From: Bacillus aquiflavi
GTDB lineage: Bacteria; Bacillota; Bacilli; Bacillales; Cytobacillaceae
NCBI RefSeq assembly: GCF_019915265.1
Contig: NZ_CP082780.1
Span: forward strand, 2,604,001-2,668,000
Length of the DNA stretch: 64,000 bases
Reading direction: 5' to 3'
In this document: one piece after another, positions 48,419 through 58,961 of the stretch
Layout: each line of letters starts with the position of its first letter
How positions within the stretch are numbered: position 1 is the first letter of the stretch
Position numbers and translations under genes: made by a program
Notes under the pieces: model-generated
Database searches by the model: none
Seen by the model: the letters and a program-made list of their open reading frames with translations, nothing else
What the model was told of the DNA's origin: nothing

Positions 48419-48565
48419 AGACTGTTAATAAACACTTTCATTCTTTTAGCTCATGAAATAATAAGTACTATTCCATAAGTGTTAGATCAAGTAAAGTGAT
48501 CGTTGCTGTTTCACTCCTTATGCTCATTCGGAAAAACCATCCCATTCCACTACCACTCTAAATAT
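48419..48565 (+). repeat. Dispersed MITE-like intergenic element, degenerate copy F
   Basis: Starts AGACTGTTAATAAACACTTTC, carries AAGTACTATTCC and ends TAAATATTAACAACAG, the inverse of its start. The middle is diverged. It begins two bases after a terminator hairpin. A trace of that hairpin (AAGCGC) may follow near 48592. Confidence 0.55.
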
Positions 48566-48897
48566 TAACAACAGAACTATAGTAAGCGCCTGAAAAGAAC
48601 GATGTATGGAAGTTATGTGGAAATTTTATTGATATTACCTGTATAAACAGTTAGTGATCCGAGAGTTTAGATAATGTTTATTGACGGGGATAAATTAGAA
48701 AGTAAAAAAAGGAATTGATTCAAATTGTGGAAACAACTAGCTTAAATAGCCACGACACACTTTATCTAGTAATCCACACACCCCTACACACAATACTGCT
48801 ATAAACCGCCACCTGTAAAAATGTATTTAAGTGGCTGTATTTGTTAAGCTAAGGTCGGTTAATCTTTTCTGTTGATGTAGAAAAGACACCGAATGAC

Positions 48898-49146
48898 TCA
48901 ATACGATGACCAATTCATATTTTTTAGCATGAAATATAACAGTACAGGTAATAAAGCTAGTATAGTCAGTATAATTACTTTTATACCTTTGTAGTTTGTA
49001 AGTGAATGATTAAATAAATTAATTCCCATTAAAAGTAAAATTATGGGGATATAAAAACTATTCATACTAGCAGGAATAATAAACAAAATTATTCCAATAA
49101 AAGTTACATAGTGAATTATTTTTTTTTTCATCATCTTATTACACAT
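48898..49146 (-). CDS. Small membrane protein, uncharacterised
   Basis: 82 residues, mostly three hydrophobic segments (about 10-25, 28-45 and 52-75), and almost no charged loops. I recognise no family. An ATG at 49146 lies one base from AGGAAG and one at 49134 lies 13 bases away, so the start is uncertain. It stands alone in a gene-poor stretch. Confidence 0.5.
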   Translation of the reverse strand: MCNKMMKKKIIHYVTFIGIILFIIPASMNSFYIPIILLLMGINLFNHSLTNYKGIKVIILTILALLPVLLYFMLKNMNWSSY

Positions 49147-49712
49147 CTTCCTAATTTATATTGATTTATAAACATTTTTCTAGTATTTGTATTTAAACCA
49201 AAACATCATTGCAACAAAGACAAAATCAAGCGAAATTGATCGCATGATGAGTTCTAATCATACTGATTCATCTCATTTGAATTTGAAGATGTCACATATA
49301 CTTTATAATATTGAAGGTAGAAGGTGCTTTTCAGAAGCAAACAATAGATGATGAAATCAATCGAAACCAATTTTATCATAAAAAAGGATCAACTCTTTTT
49401 TAATGATGAATTAGTGAGTGATTAAAAATTAGAATCTATGAAAAGTATAATAGATGAAAATACAATTCAGAATGACTCTATAAAAACAGATAACTACTCC
49501 CAAATAATTTAAAATATTCCCTTTTTGATCATTTGATTATTATACAATTCCCGAATACTTTATAAAGGATCTTAAACACTTTAAGATCCTTTACATGATT
49601 TGCTAAAGAAAAGTTTAAAAAAGGGATTAGTATTTTCAACCAATCTTTAAATAGATGACTTCATTTATTGAATTTGTGCACAAGCTGAAACGCTCTATTG
49701 ACCGCTATTCAT
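49147..49712. other. Gene-poor stretch, possible decayed coding sequence
   Basis: Short plus-strand frames (for example around 49312-49390, QTIDDEINRNQFYHKKGS) are cut by stops and have no start in good context. I recognise nothing in them. A hairpin AAAGGATCTTAAA/TTTAAGATCCTTT at 49563-49596 could terminate ytkL. Confidence 0.35.
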
Positions 49713-50393
49713 TTATAAATTTATATAGTTACCTGGTTTAAGTATTTTACCAACACCGGCTTCGAGCATGCCAATAAATTTTTCTGGATCCTGCTTTATT
49801 TGCGGGAATGTGTTGTAATGAATAGGTACAACCATTTTTGCCTGCAGCCATTTTGCCGCAAGTGCTGCATCCTCAGGCCCCATTGTAAAATTATCACCAA
49901 TCGGTAAAAATGCTAAATCAATTGGATGTCTCTCGCCGATCAGTTTCATATCAGAATACAACGCTGTATCGCCTGAATGATAAATTGTTTTTCCTTCTAC
50001 TGTAAGCAAAACACCAGCTGGCATTCCTAAATAAATAATTTCTTTATGATCAGTCATTAAACCTGTTCCGTGAAAAGCTGGAGTTAATTTAACTTTCCCA
50101 AAATCAAATTCATATGCTCCGCCAATGTGCATGCCATGGGTTTTAACTCCTTGCCAACTTAAATATGTAGCTAATTCAAAATTAGCAATGACAAGCGATC
50201 CATTCTTTTTAGCCAACTCAACTGTATCTCCAACATGGTCGCCATGACCATGTGTTACTATAATCACATCTGGCTTAACATCATTTAATTTTAAATCAGT
50301 TAACTCATTTCCTGTAATGAACGGATCAAATATAATCGTTTTTCCATTTGTTTCAACTTTCACAACAGAATGACCGTGATATGATATTTTCAA
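49713..50393 (-). CDS. ytkL: Metal-dependent hydrolase, UPF0173 (YtkL)
   Basis: A 226-residue metallo-beta-lactamase-fold protein. [14 protein letters not shown] opens it, followed by FDPFITGN, the metal-binding [10 protein letters not shown] (about 48-57), [11 protein letters not shown], and a last His in [11 protein letters not shown]. The family has no agreed substrate. TTG start after AAAGGAGAGG. Divergent from the M24 peptidase gene. Confidence 0.9.
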   Translation of the reverse strand: MKISYHGHSVVKVETNGKTIIFDPFITGNELTDLKLNDVKPDVIIVTHGHGDHVGDTVELAKKNGSLVIANFELATYLSWQGVKTHGMHIGGAYEFDFGKVKLTPAFHGTGLMTDHKEIIYLGMPAGVLLTVEGKTIYHSGDTALYSDMKLIGERHPIDLAFLPIGDNFTMGPEDAALAAKWLQAKMVVPIHYNTFPQIKQDPEKFIGMLEAGVGKILKPGNYINL

Positions 50394-50541
50394 TTAAAAC
50401 CTCTCCTTTCGTTTCATTAAGAGTGTTAGTAAATCTTCGACAAAACACTAAGAAAATCCTGCCTGACAACGCTTTAAAAGTTTACATTTCCTTATTTAAT
50501 TGCTAATCTCATAGTATCATGCTTTAAAGGGGGTAAGTAGT

Positions 50542-51639
50542 TTGAAAAAAAGATTAACAACATTAACAGAATGGATGAAATCATATTCTATTGATGCAGC
50601 ATTTATTACATCAACTGAAAATGTATTTTATTTAAGCGGCTTTTATAGCGATCCCCATGAACGACTATTAGGCTTAGCTGTTTTTCAAGAAAGTGAACCA
50701 TTTTTAATATGTCCAGCAATGGAAAAGCATGATGCAAAAAACGCTGGATGGGATGATGAAATTATCGGATACAGTGATATTGACCAGCCTTGGGAACTTG
50801 TACATAAAGCAGTGACAAAACGTATAAAAAATGTTCGAAAAATAGCGATTGAAAAAGAACATATGAACGTAGAACGATTCGAACAAATGACAAATCGATT
50901 TGAAAGAGCAACTTTTTTATCTGTTGAGGAAAAAATGCGCAAACTTCGGCTTATTAAAGATGATCAAGAATTGCAAAAAATAACAGAAGCTTGTGAACTG
51001 GCTGATTTCGCAATTGAAACAGGTGTTAATGAAATTAAAGAGGGAAAAACTGAACTAGATGTATTAGCTGCTGTCGAATTTGCTTTAAAGCAAAAAGGTG
51101 TAAGCGAAATGTCTTTTTCCACGATGGTGTTAACAGGGGCTAATGCCGCTTCACCACATGGAGCGCCCGGTCTAACCAAAATTCAGAAAGGGGATTTTGT
51201 TTTATTTGACTTAGGTGTTATTGTTGATGGCTATTGCTCTGATATGACAAGAACAGTTGCATATTATGATATAAATGAAAAGCAACAGGAAATATATGAA
51301 ACGGTATTAACAGCTCAAAAAGCAGCACTCAATAGATGCAAACCAGGAATTACTTGCGCTGAAGTCGATTTAACCGCTAGACGAATCATTGCTGAAGCAG
51401 GGTATGCCCGTTTTTTTCCACATAGACTCGGTCATGGACTTGGAATTAGTGTTCATGAATATCCTTCGTTAAATGAAACGAATCCATTGCCACTTGAAGA
51501 AGGAATGGTTTTTACAATTGAACCAGGAATTTATGTGCCAACTGTAGCTGGTGTTAGAATTGAAGATGATGTAGTCGTTACGAAGGATAGCTTTAAAGTT
51601 TTAACGAAATACCCAAAAGAATTGCAAATCATTAAGTAA
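50542..51639 (+). CDS. M24 family metallopeptidase (Xaa-Pro dipeptidase type)
   Basis: A 365-residue aminopeptidase P/prolidase-like enzyme that releases residues before proline. The N-terminal creatinase domain (about 1-130) has FITSTENVFYLSGF; the catalytic pita-bread domain has the metal ligands in LFDLGVIVDGYCSDMTRTV, LGHGLGISVHE, and the two Glu in FTIEPGIY and VRIEDDVVV. TTG start after AAAGGGGG. Converges with ald across a shared terminator. Confidence 0.9.
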   Translation: MKKRLTTLTEWMKSYSIDAAFITSTENVFYLSGFYSDPHERLLGLAVFQESEPFLICPAMEKHDAKNAGWDDEIIGYSDIDQPWELVHKAVTKRIKNVRKIAIEKEHMNVERFEQMTNRFERATFLSVEEKMRKLRLIKDDQELQKITEACELADFAIETGVNEIKEGKTELDVLAAVEFALKQKGVSEMSFSTMVLTGANAASPHGAPGLTKIQKGDFVLFDLGVIVDGYCSDMTRTVAYYDINEKQQEIYETVLTAQKAALNRCKPGITCAEVDLTARRIIAEAGYARFFPHRLGHGLGISVHEYPSLNETNPLPLEEGMVFTIEPGIYVPTVAGVRIEDDVVVTKDSFKVLTKYPKELQIIK

Positions 51640-51652
51640 AGTTTGCTAAAGC

Positions 51653-51688
51653 TAAGGCTTTGATGGACTTTTCATCCATTCAAAGCCT
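51653..51688. terminator. Bidirectional terminator between the M24 peptidase gene and ald
   Basis: AAGGCTTTGATGGA pairs with TCCATTCAAAGCCTT, followed by TTTTAC on the plus strand and preceded by A-rich bases. Confidence 0.75.
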
Positions 51689-51694
51689 TTTACA

Positions 51695-52819
51695 TTATGA
51701 AAGTTTTTCTAGCACTGTTTTAGCATCTGCATATTCAAAACGTAGTGCTTCAGCAACTGCTTTGAACGTAACAAATCCATCCAGTGTATTGATTCCTTTT
51801 AACAATGGTTCATTTTCAAGGCATGCCTGTTTGAATCCTTTATTCGCAATTTGTACAGCGTATGGGATCGTAACATTTGTTAAAGCAAGCGTCGATGTTC
51901 GCGGAACAGCGCCAGGCATGTTTGCAACTGCATAATGAACAACTCCATGCTTTTCATACGTTGGATTATCGTGTGTTGTAATCCGATCAGTTGTCTCAAA
52001 GATCCCACCTTGATCAATAGCAATATCGACAACTACTGAGCCAGGCTTCATTGACTTAATCATTTCTTCGGTCACTAATTTTGGCGCCTTAGCTCCAGGA
52101 ATTAATACTGCTCCGATAACAAGATCAGATTCCTTTACAGCTTCTGCTATATTGTATGGGTTTGACATAAGTGTAGTTACATCAGAACCAAATATATCAT
52201 CTAGCTGGCGAAGCCGTTCAGGATTTAAATCGATAATTGTCACTTTTGCTCCAAGACCAACTGCCATTTTAGCTGCATTCGTACCGGCCATTCCACCGCC
52301 AATAATTGTTACTTTACCTCTTTGAACACCAGGCACTCCCGCTAAAAGAATACCTTTACCGCCGTAAACTTTTTCTAAAAATTGTGCACCAACTTGAGCT
52401 GCCATTCTTCCGGCTACTTCACTCATAGGTGATAAAAGTGGAAGTGCTCGATTTGGTAGCTGAATAGTTTCATAGGCAATAGCAATAACTTTATTTTCGA
52501 TAAGTGCTTTTGTTAATTCAGGTTCAGCGGCTAAATGTAAATATGTAAATAAAAGTAATCCTTCACGAAAATATTTATACTCACTTTGGAGGGGCTCTTT
52601 TACCTTCATGACCATATCCATTGACCATGCTTCTTCTGCAGTGTTTACAATCTTGCCGCCTGCATTAATATAATCGTCATCTGTAAAGCCAGACCCAGCT
52701 CCCGCCCCTGTTTCAATGAAAACTTCATGCCCAAAATGAACAAAGTTAACCACGCCAGCAGGTGTCATTGCAACACGGTTTTCATTGTTTTTTATTTCCT
52801 TTGGTATTCCGATACGCAT
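51695..52819 (-). CDS. ald: Alanine dehydrogenase
   Basis: Reversible NAD-dependent deamination of alanine to pyruvate; in Bacillus it lets alanine serve as carbon and nitrogen source and helps sporulation. Sequence features: [20 protein letters not shown] at the N-terminus, the substrate Lys in VMKVKEP, the catalytic His in YLHLAAE, and the nucleotide loop [15 protein letters not shown]. Start at 52819, eight bases after AGGAGG. 374 residues. Confidence 0.96.
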   Translation of the reverse strand: MRIGIPKEIKNNENRVAMTPAGVVNFVHFGHEVFIETGAGAGSGFTDDDYINAGGKIVNTAEEAWSMDMVMKVKEPLQSEYKYFREGLLLFTYLHLAAEPELTKALIENKVIAIAYETIQLPNRALPLLSPMSEVAGRMAAQVGAQFLEKVYGGKGILLAGVPGVQRGKVTIIGGGMAGTNAAKMAVGLGAKVTIIDLNPERLRQLDDIFGSDVTTLMSNPYNIAEAVKESDLVIGAVLIPGAKAPKLVTEEMIKSMKPGSVVVDIAIDQGGIFETTDRITTHDNPTYEKHGVVHYAVANMPGAVPRTSTLALTNVTIPYAVQIANKGFKQACLENEPLLKGINTLDGFVTFKAVAEALRFEYADAKTVLEKLS

Positions 52820-53113
52820 TATCATCTACCTCCTGTTCTATCCTTCTATTTTAATATATCACCTTTAATATAAAAGTAGAATATTTTTTAAAAAATCAAA
52901 TTTATTTTGAAGCAGAAAATATTTTCTTATCATAAGAGGATCTACAAAAAGAGGAAGAATAAAGAAGGGAGACATATATTAAATGCATAATCATTATTTC
53001 AAGCAAATTTCCTCAAGAAATCGAAAACACTTTTTTACCAGTTCCAGTCAGCGAACGAAGTACAAGCAACAAAATTTTAATTTTACAATCAGAGCTGTCT
53101 AAAAAAGACAGCC
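52820..53113. other. Intergenic region upstream of ald
   Basis: Holds the ald promoter region and a possible 40-codon plus-strand frame (from 52983, MHNHYFKQISSRNRK) with a fair ribosome binding site but no recognised similarity. An inverted repeat GCTGTCT/AGACAGC at 53093-53113 probably terminates the small gene at 53114-53275. Confidence 0.35.
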
Positions 53114-53275
53114 CTACTCTTTAGTATGTGAATCTTTTGTTAGTTCATCAATATCAAATTGAGCATCAGGCTGATTGACAACCCCGCTTGTATAAGAATT
53201 TTTGATTTGCTCACTAATTTCTTCTGCTCCTTCTTCATCATAATAAATGTTTTCTTTTATCTCTCGTTTTTTCAT
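53114..53275 (-). CDS. Small acidic protein, 53 residues, possibly DUF4025/YozQ-like
   Basis: Starts MKKREIKENIYYDEEGAEE, continues ISEQIKNSYTSGVVNQPD and ends DELTKDSHTKE. An AAAAGGAGACG ribosome binding site lies ten bases before the ATG, and a hairpin follows the stop. The central block EQIKNSYTSGVV recalls small Bacillus proteins of the YozQ type; that link is from memory. No signal peptide or membrane segment. Function unknown. Confidence 0.65.
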   Translation of the reverse strand: MKKREIKENIYYDEEGAEEISEQIKNSYTSGVVNQPDAQFDIDELTKDSHTKE

Positions 53276-53386
53276 CTAAAGTTCGTCTCCTTTTTTATTT
53301 CATAAAGTTTTCACTTTATTGTTAGTTATTTTGTTACATATATACACTGTAAAATGAGGTATAATATAAAAAAGGAGGAGAGGTAA

Positions 53387-53836
53387 ATGGGATTAACGTA
53401 TCAACATATATTAGTAGCTGTGGACGGTTCAAAAGAGGCGGAATGGGCTTTAAAAAAAGGAATTGAAATTGCGAAACGAAATAACGCCAGCCTTGTTTTA
53501 ACACATATTATTGACACTCGAACGTTCGCAACAGTTGAAGCCTATGACCGAACAATTGCAGAAAGAGCGGAACGCTTTGCAAATGAATTAATGGAAAATT
53601 ATAAAAAACAAGTAATTGAATCTGGTATAAATGATGTTGAAATTGTGATTGACTACGGCTCTCCTAAAGTAAAAATCCCAAAAGGAATTGCCAAAAAACT
53701 TGAAGTTGACTTAATTATTTGTGGCGCAACAGGTTTAAATGCTGTCGAAAGGTTTTTAATTGGTAGTGTATCTGAGCACATTACCCGCTATGCACCTTGT
53801 GATGTTCTTGTAGTGCGTACGGAAAAAGACGTTTAA
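53387..53836 (+). CDS. Universal stress protein (UspA family)
   Basis: A 149-residue single-domain Usp: HILVAVDGSKEAEWALKKG at the N-terminus and the nucleotide-binding GATGLNAVERFLIGSVSEHI near 115-134 (G-2x-G-9x-G-S/T pattern), so it probably binds ATP. A -10 (TATAAT) lies 30 bases upstream and AAAGGAGGAGAGG before the ATG. Its stop codon lies one base from the 3' end of the group II intron on the other strand. Confidence 0.92.
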   Translation: MGLTYQHILVAVDGSKEAEWALKKGIEIAKRNNASLVLTHIIDTRTFATVEAYDRTIAERAERFANELMENYKKQVIESGINDVEIVIDYGSPKVKIPKGIAKKLEVDLIICGATGLNAVERFLIGSVSEHITRYAPCDVLVVRTEKDV

Positions 53837-53837
53837 A

Positions 53838-55719
53838 ATCGAGTAGGAGACTAATCTTTAATTGATTAGTCGACCTCTCACACCATCGTACGTACGGTTC
53901 CGTATACGGCGGTTCAACCTTTTAAGTATCGAAGCTCATAGAGTGTGGACAAATCTTTTAATCCCCATTTTCTGAGCTTTTCATTTGGTATGGCACGATG
54001 GATGATGTCATTAAGTGATACTCGCCAATATCCTTTACGGGTATTGGCTAATTTCATCGCATCCTCATGATTAATTCCATATTTACGAAGCATTTTGTAC
54101 TTTGTACGTACTAACTTCCAACGTTTCCATATCAATTGTCTTAATCGATGATGTAACCACTGTTGAATATCTTTTATGAATGATTTCATATTTGAGATAC
54201 CATAATAGTTAATCCATCCTGATGTCGTTTGATTTATTTTTTGTGATTATTTCGTGGAATGTTCCTGGTCGTTTTCGACTGGTTAGTTTCCTTAGCTTAT
54301 CTTTAAATTTTCGTTTCGCCGACCTACTAGGTCGGCATTTCACTTTCCCATTAAATTTTGTATGTTAAATCCTAGGAAAGTGGCCGATGTCGCCCCACAC
54401 ACTTTTCTTTTCTTCTGGTTTATCGTGAGTCCTAAGTCCTTTTCAAGGAATTCGGTCATACTTTCCATGACTCTTTCGCCAGCACGTTTACTTTTAACGT
54501 AAATAACGAAATCATCTGCATATCTGATGAAACGATGTCCCCTTCTTTCCAATTCTCTATCTAACATATTTAGATAGACATTTACTAAGATGGGCGATAA
54601 TGGTCCTCCCTGCGGAGCACCTTTCGTTGTTTCAATGTAGATATCCTTATCAAGTATGCCTGAACGTAAGAAACTCCAAATTAGTTTCAATACTATTTTA
54701 TCTTTAATAAAATATTCAAGGTATGCCCTGATTCGTTGGTGGTGTATAGTATCAAAGTAACTTTTTAAATCACAATCAACGACAACTCTCTATCCTTCTC
54801 GATAATATTCTTTGGCTTTCTCTACCGCTTGGTGTGCGTTTCTTCCTTTACGGAACCCGAAGCTATGTTCCGAAAAGTGGGGGTCAATAATTGGTCAATT
54901 ACTTGAAGTATTGCTTGTTGTACACTCTATCTAGAACGCTGGGAATTCCCAAGTATCTTTTTGAACCGTCGGCTTTTGGAATGGCTACCCTCTTTACTGG
55001 TTGAGGTCTGTATGTTCCATCTCTAAGCTTTCGTTTCAATTGGTCGTCATATTTAAGCATGTGACTTTCAAGTTCTTTGACAGTAATTCCATCGATTCCG
55101 GTACACCTTTGTTTGCATATACTTTCTTGTATGCAGTCCAAAGATTATTGTCAGAGGTTATTCTCTCAATTAAGTTGATACCATCTTGTTTCTTCATACC
55201 CATGCGACATCTCTACACTCTCCTATGTACCCTTCCGTTTCCAACGTATCTCTTCATAGGTAGTCATCTCTCTGGCAAATGCCATGATGATTTTCTGTGT
55301 TTAGGCGGGATGTCTGCATCTCCTTGTTCTTCAAGATTTAAGATTGCTCAGCCCTTCATTTCCTTAGAAACTACTATGGCGTCTGCTGACTCCTCACAAT
55401 TCATTGGATTATCACTAATACCATTGTTAATTCAATAACCCTTGTGAGACCTCCCCAGGTAAGAGTTACAACCTTCCTCCCATGTAACCGCTGCATTTAC
55501 TGTATGGAACTCGTGCAGTATCGGACTTTGTCATGTTTGGCAGACTCGTCCATTCCAAGTCAGCCTTCTATGCAGTTTCTGTTCGTCAGTTCAGGAGTTT
55601 GCTTCCAGCTTCCTTCAGATTCCATTTCACAATGGACACCCTTGCTTTCAGCTAACAGTTCCTACTGCCAAGCCCGTAGTGGACTTTCACCACCAAGTTA
55701 TAACCCATGCTGGGCGCAC
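53838..55719 (-). mobile_element. Group II intron (class C-like), decayed
   Basis: The 5' end reads GTGCGCCCAGCATGGG (55719 downward) as in bacterial group II introns. Domain V is at about 53880-53925 (minus strand GAACCGCCGTATACGG, then CCGTACGTACGATGGTGTG and AGAGG), domain VI follows with TCGACTAATCAATTAAAGA carrying the probable branch-point A, and the element ends CTACTCGAT. It lies about 12 bases after the argH terminator stem, the target preferred by class C introns. The maturase gene inside is broken in several places, so it is immobile without help; the ribozyme core looks more complete than the gene. Confidence 0.88.
53914..55203 (-). pseudogene. ltrA-like: Group II intron reverse transcriptase/maturase, multiple frameshifts
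   Basis: Pieces in order: from 55203/55197 MKKQDGINLIERITSDNN; after one lost base near 55110, GIDGITVKELESHML to RYLGIPSVLDRV; after another near 54920, VQQAILQVIDQLLTP; then KLIWSFLRSGILDKDI and the catalytic RYADDFVIYVKSK with GAPQGGPLSPIL (54690-54340); then the maturase/C-terminal part MKSFIKDIQQWLHHRL to ELRYLKG at 53914. The reverse-transcriptase motifs are readable, but at least three frame breaks prevent a full protein. I see no HNH endonuclease end, in keeping with class C. Confidence 0.88.
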
Positions 55720-55731
55720 CATAAATAAAAT

Positions 55732-55752
55732 GAAAAGGGATAGTCCCTTCTC
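55732..55752 (-). terminator. Terminator of argG-argH, insertion target of the intron
   Basis: GAGAAGGGA and TCCCTTTTC pair across CTA on the minus strand, followed by ATTTTATTTATG and then the first base of the intron. Confidence 0.8.
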
Positions 55753-55823
55753 ATTTGTTTATACTTTATTCATAATAGATCATCGAAGATTTGTAGCTTC
55801 CTCTTAATAAATAAAATCAACAA

Positions 55824-57194
55824 CTATAAAAGCTTCTTTGCCTTTTCGATCGCAGCTAAAACTTGATCGAAACCAGTACCCCCTGCACTATTACGGCGTT
55901 TTACCGCTGTATAAGGATCTAAAGCTTCATAAATATCGTCTTCAAACAACGTTGAAGCTTCCCTTAATTCGTTTAGTGGTAAATCTGATAAATAACAGCC
56001 TTTATTAACACACTTTAATACAAGCTTTCCGACAATTTCATGTGCTTCTCTAAAAGGTAAGCCTTTTGCTGCTAAATAGTCAGCAAGCTCAGTTGCATTA
56101 GAAAAATCTTTCTTTACAGAAGATTCCATTATATTTTGATTCACCTTCATTGTTGCAATCATACCTGTAAAAATTTTTAAGGATCCTGTTACAGTTTTAA
56201 CTGTGTCAAACATCCCTTCTTTATCTTCTTGCATATCTTTATTATAAGCAAGTGGCAATCCCTTTAAAACTGTTAGCAATCCAACCAAATTACCGTATAC
56301 CCTTCCAGTTTTACCTCGAATTAACTCAGCCATATCAGGATTTTTCTTTTGTGGCATGATACTACTTCCAGTTGCAAAAGTATCATCTAACTCAACAAAA
56401 TTAAATTCTTGGCTTGACCATAAAATGATTTCTTCACTGAAACGTGATAGATGCATCATTAAGATAGAGCTAGTTGATAAAAATTCAATAATAAAATCAC
56501 GATCGCTTACTGCATCTAAACTGTTTTCATATATTCCTTCAAAGCCTAGAAGTTTCCCACTATATTCACGATCAATAGGAAACGTTGTTCCCGCTAAAGC
56601 ACCTGCACCTAATGGAGAAATATTAATCCGTTTTAAACTTTCTTTATACCGCTCTTTATCTCTTTCAAGCATCCAAAAATAGGCCATTAAATGGTGTCCA
56701 AACGAAATTGGCTGAGCTCGCTGTAAATGAGTGTATCCCGGAAGAATTGTTTCTACATGTTTCTCAGCTTGCTCAATTAAAGCTGATTGCATTTCTGTAA
56801 TGAATTGAATCATTTCATTTACATGCTTTCGAAGGTATAAGTGCATATCAGTCGCTACTTGGTCATTACGACTTCTTGCAGTATGCAGTTTTCCTCCGAC
56901 ATGACCGATCTCTTCTGTTAAAAAACTTTCTAAATTTAAATGGATATCTTCTAACTGTACTGAAAAAGATAGTTCATTTTTTTTGGCACGTTCTTTTAAA
57001 CTGAGTAAGCCGTTTTTTATTGTATTTCCTTCTTCAGCTGTTATAATTCCGCATTTTGCAAGCATCGTTACATGTGCGATACTTCCTTCTAAATCTTCCA
57101 TCACAAGTTCTTTATCAAAGGAAATCGATGCACCAAACTCATCTACCCATTGCTCAGCTGTTTTTGTAAAGCGGCCTCCCCAAAGCTTTTTCAC
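55824..57194 (-). CDS. argH: Argininosuccinate lyase
   Basis: Last step of arginine synthesis: argininosuccinate to arginine and fumarate. Features: [10 protein letters not shown] at the start, [35 protein letters not shown] with the catalytic His, and the flexible signature loop [20 protein letters not shown]. 456 residues. Start is GTG at 57194, which overlaps the argG stop by four bases (GTGA); a reading from 57248 would extend deep into argG. Confidence 0.96.
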   Translation of the reverse strand: MKKLWGGRFTKTAEQWVDEFGASISFDKELVMEDLEGSIAHVTMLAKCGIITAEEGNTIKNGLLSLKERAKKNELSFSVQLEDIHLNLESFLTEEIGHVGGKLHTARSRNDQVATDMHLYLRKHVNEMIQFITEMQSALIEQAEKHVETILPGYTHLQRAQPISFGHHLMAYFWMLERDKERYKESLKRINISPLGAGALAGTTFPIDREYSGKLLGFEGIYENSLDAVSDRDFIIEFLSTSSILMMHLSRFSEEIILWSSQEFNFVELDDTFATGSSIMPQKKNPDMAELIRGKTGRVYGNLVGLLTVLKGLPLAYNKDMQEDKEGMFDTVKTVTGSLKIFTGMIATMKVNQNIMESSVKKDFSNATELADYLAAKGLPFREAHEIVGKLVLKCVNKGCYLSDLPLNELREASTLFEDDIYEALDPYTAVKRRNSAGGTGFDQVLAAIEKAKKLL

Positions 57195-58396
57195 TCTGTC
57201 ACCTTCTTCTGATGAACAATACTTTGTACTTTCGTCGGTAAGCCCCACAACTTAATAAATCCGACTGCAGCGCTATGATCAAATTCGTCTTCAGAAGTGT
57301 ATGTTGCAAGTTTTTCATCATATAAAGAATAAGGAGATTTTCGGCCTTCAACAATTGCATGACCTTTAAACAATTTCACGCGAACCGTACCCGTAACATA
57401 TTTTTGAGTTTCTTTCAAAAAAGCTGTTAGGGCATCGTTAAGCGGTGAAAACCAAAGTCCCTCATAAATAAGTTCAGTTAATTTCTTCTCAATCACTGGT
57501 TTAAAGTGAGCGACTTCCTTCACAAGTGTTAAATCCTCTAATTCTTTATGAGCTGTCATTAATGTTAATGCTCCAGGACATTCATATACTTCACGTGATT
57601 TAATACCGACAAGACGATTTTCGACATGGTCAACTCGTCCTACCCCATGTTTACCTGCTATTTTGTTCAATTCTAATATCATCTCAGCTAAAGTATATTC
57701 TTCCCCGTTCAATGAAACAGGAGTACCCTGTTCAAATCCAATTTCAATTATTTCAGGCTCATTAGGTGTATTTTCTAAGCTAGCTGTTAATTCATAAGCT
57801 TCCTCTGGCGGAGCTGCCCACGGATCTTCTAAAATTCCACATTCATTGCTTCTTCCCCATAAGTTTTGATCGATTGAGAATGGACTATCGAGATTAATTG
57901 GAATTGGAATTCCTTTTTTTCTTGCATATTCAATCTCTTCTTCACGTGACCAACTCCATTCACGAACTGGGGCAACTACTTCTAAATTAGGGTTTAAAGC
58001 TTGAATAGCTACTTCAAAACGTACTTGGTCGTTTCCTTTACCAGTACAGCCATGTGCAACGGCAACTGCACCCTCTTTTTCAGCTACTTCAACTAGCTTT
58101 TTCGCAATTAACGGACGAGATAAAGCCGAAACTAATGGATATTTTCCTTCATATAAAGTATGCGCTTGTAATGCCATTAAAGCATAATCGTTAGCAAACT
58201 CTTCCTTTGCATCAATGACATATGACTTTACTGCTCCAACCTTCAATGCTTTATCTTTAATAAACTCCAGATTTTTTCCTTCTCCAACATCTAAACAACA
58301 TGCAACAACAGAATATCCTTGTTCTTCAAGCCATTTTATTGCAACTGATGTATCTAAGCCTCCAGAATAGGCAAGCACTATTTTTTTGTCTGTCAC
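57191..58396 (-). CDS. argG: Argininosuccinate synthase
   Basis: Joins citrulline and aspartate using ATP. The PP-loop [17 protein letters not shown] is at residues 7-23; [10 protein letters not shown] and the C-terminal substrate regions follow. 401 residues. GTG start after GGAGGAAC. First gene of argG-argH. Two ARG boxes flank its promoter, so AhrC/ArgR with arginine should repress it. Confidence 0.97.
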   Translation of the reverse strand: MTDKKIVLAYSGGLDTSVAIKWLEEQGYSVVACCLDVGEGKNLEFIKDKALKVGAVKSYVIDAKEEFANDYALMALQAHTLYEGKYPLVSALSRPLIAKKLVEVAEKEGAVAVAHGCTGKGNDQVRFEVAIQALNPNLEVVAPVREWSWSREEEIEYARKKGIPIPINLDSPFSIDQNLWGRSNECGILEDPWAAPPEEAYELTASLENTPNEPEIIEIGFEQGTPVSLNGEEYTLAEMILELNKIAGKHGVGRVDHVENRLVGIKSREVYECPGALTLMTAHKELEDLTLVKEVAHFKPVIEKKLTELIYEGLWFSPLNDALTAFLKETQKYVTGTVRVKLFKGHAIVEGRKSPYSLYDEKLATYTSEDEFDHSAAVGFIKLWGLPTKVQSIVHQKKVTE

Positions 58397-58417
58397 GTTT
58401 GTTCCTCCTCTATGATT

Positions 58418-58434
58418 AATGAATAAAAATTCAC
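58418..58434. promoter_or_regulatory. ARG box 1 of argGH
   Basis: AATGAATAAAAATTCA matches the AhrC/ArgR consensus (ATGAATAAAAATTCA) and lies between the -10 and the argG ribosome binding site. Confidence 0.75.
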
Positions 58435-58466
58435 AGTTGAAAATATTTATACAAGTTCTTTAAAAT

Positions 58467-58495
58467 ACTTTAACATTTTTTTTAAAATTAATCAA
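58467..58495 (-). promoter_or_regulatory. Sigma-A promoter of argGH
   Basis: TTGATT (58490-58495) and TAAAGT (58467-58472) with a 17-base spacer on the minus strand, between the two ARG boxes. Confidence 0.65.
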
Positions 58496-58510
58496 TACTT
58501 ATTCGCAATT

Positions 58511-58526
58511 ATGAATAAAAATTTAT
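58511..58526. promoter_or_regulatory. ARG box 2 of argGH
   Basis: ATGAATAAAAATTTAT, a near-consensus ARG box 15 bases upstream of the -35. With box 1 it could form a looped repression complex as in other Bacillus arginine operons. Confidence 0.7.
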
Positions 58527-58649
58527 GAGCCATTTTTTAAAAATGATTGGTAGGGAAAGACAGTCGTATTTTTGAATGAAATGAAAACAAGTCGAACAAT
58601 TTATTATAATATAGTAGAATGGAGAAAAACTCGATCTTGGGGGATAAAA

Positions 58650-58961
58650 ATGAAAGATTATTTTTCATATGATGAACGACTAGGAATCTCTATTCCTATA
58701 CTTGAAAAAGAATGGGAGGAATATAGTAAAGAAACTCGCCAGCTCATTCTACTTTATTGGGAAAAAATCCGCGGAAAAATACCTGATCGAATTGCTATTT
58801 TAGAAAAATGGATAAACAGTAAGCAAGAGAAGTTAAATGATGAGAGCGACTTTGAACGCTGCTGTGAACTTAATCATGACATTGCCGAGCTTGCTTCTAT
58901 TATTAATGACTTATGGATTTGGTACCGGATAAACCAAGATATTTCAAAAATACATCATTAA
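58650..58961 (+). CDS. Uncharacterised small soluble protein
   Basis: 103 residues from the ATG at 58650 (MKDYFSYDERLGISIPILEK), which follows GGGGGA at good spacing; codons before it are not needed. The sequence is acidic and helical (EKEWEEYSKETRQLILLYWEKIRG) and tryptophan-rich at the end (DLWIWYRINQD). No signal peptide or membrane segment. I recognise no family. Divergent from argG. Confidence 0.72.
   Translation: MKDYFSYDERLGISIPILEKEWEEYSKETRQLILLYWEKIRGKIPDRIAILEKWINSKQEKLNDESDFERCCELNHDIAELASIINDLWIWYRINQDISKIHH

Larger units (their letters stand above)
48355..48897. other. Intergenic region holding element copy F
   Basis: Contains the terminator hairpin at 48399-48416, the dispersed element after it, and a weak inverted repeat (CCAC/GTGG, 48810-48835). 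No gene seen. Confidence 0.4.

Noticed and set aside
55444-55728. Plus-strand frame over the intron 5' region
   Set aside because: It is antisense to ribozyme domain I and has no coding signature.
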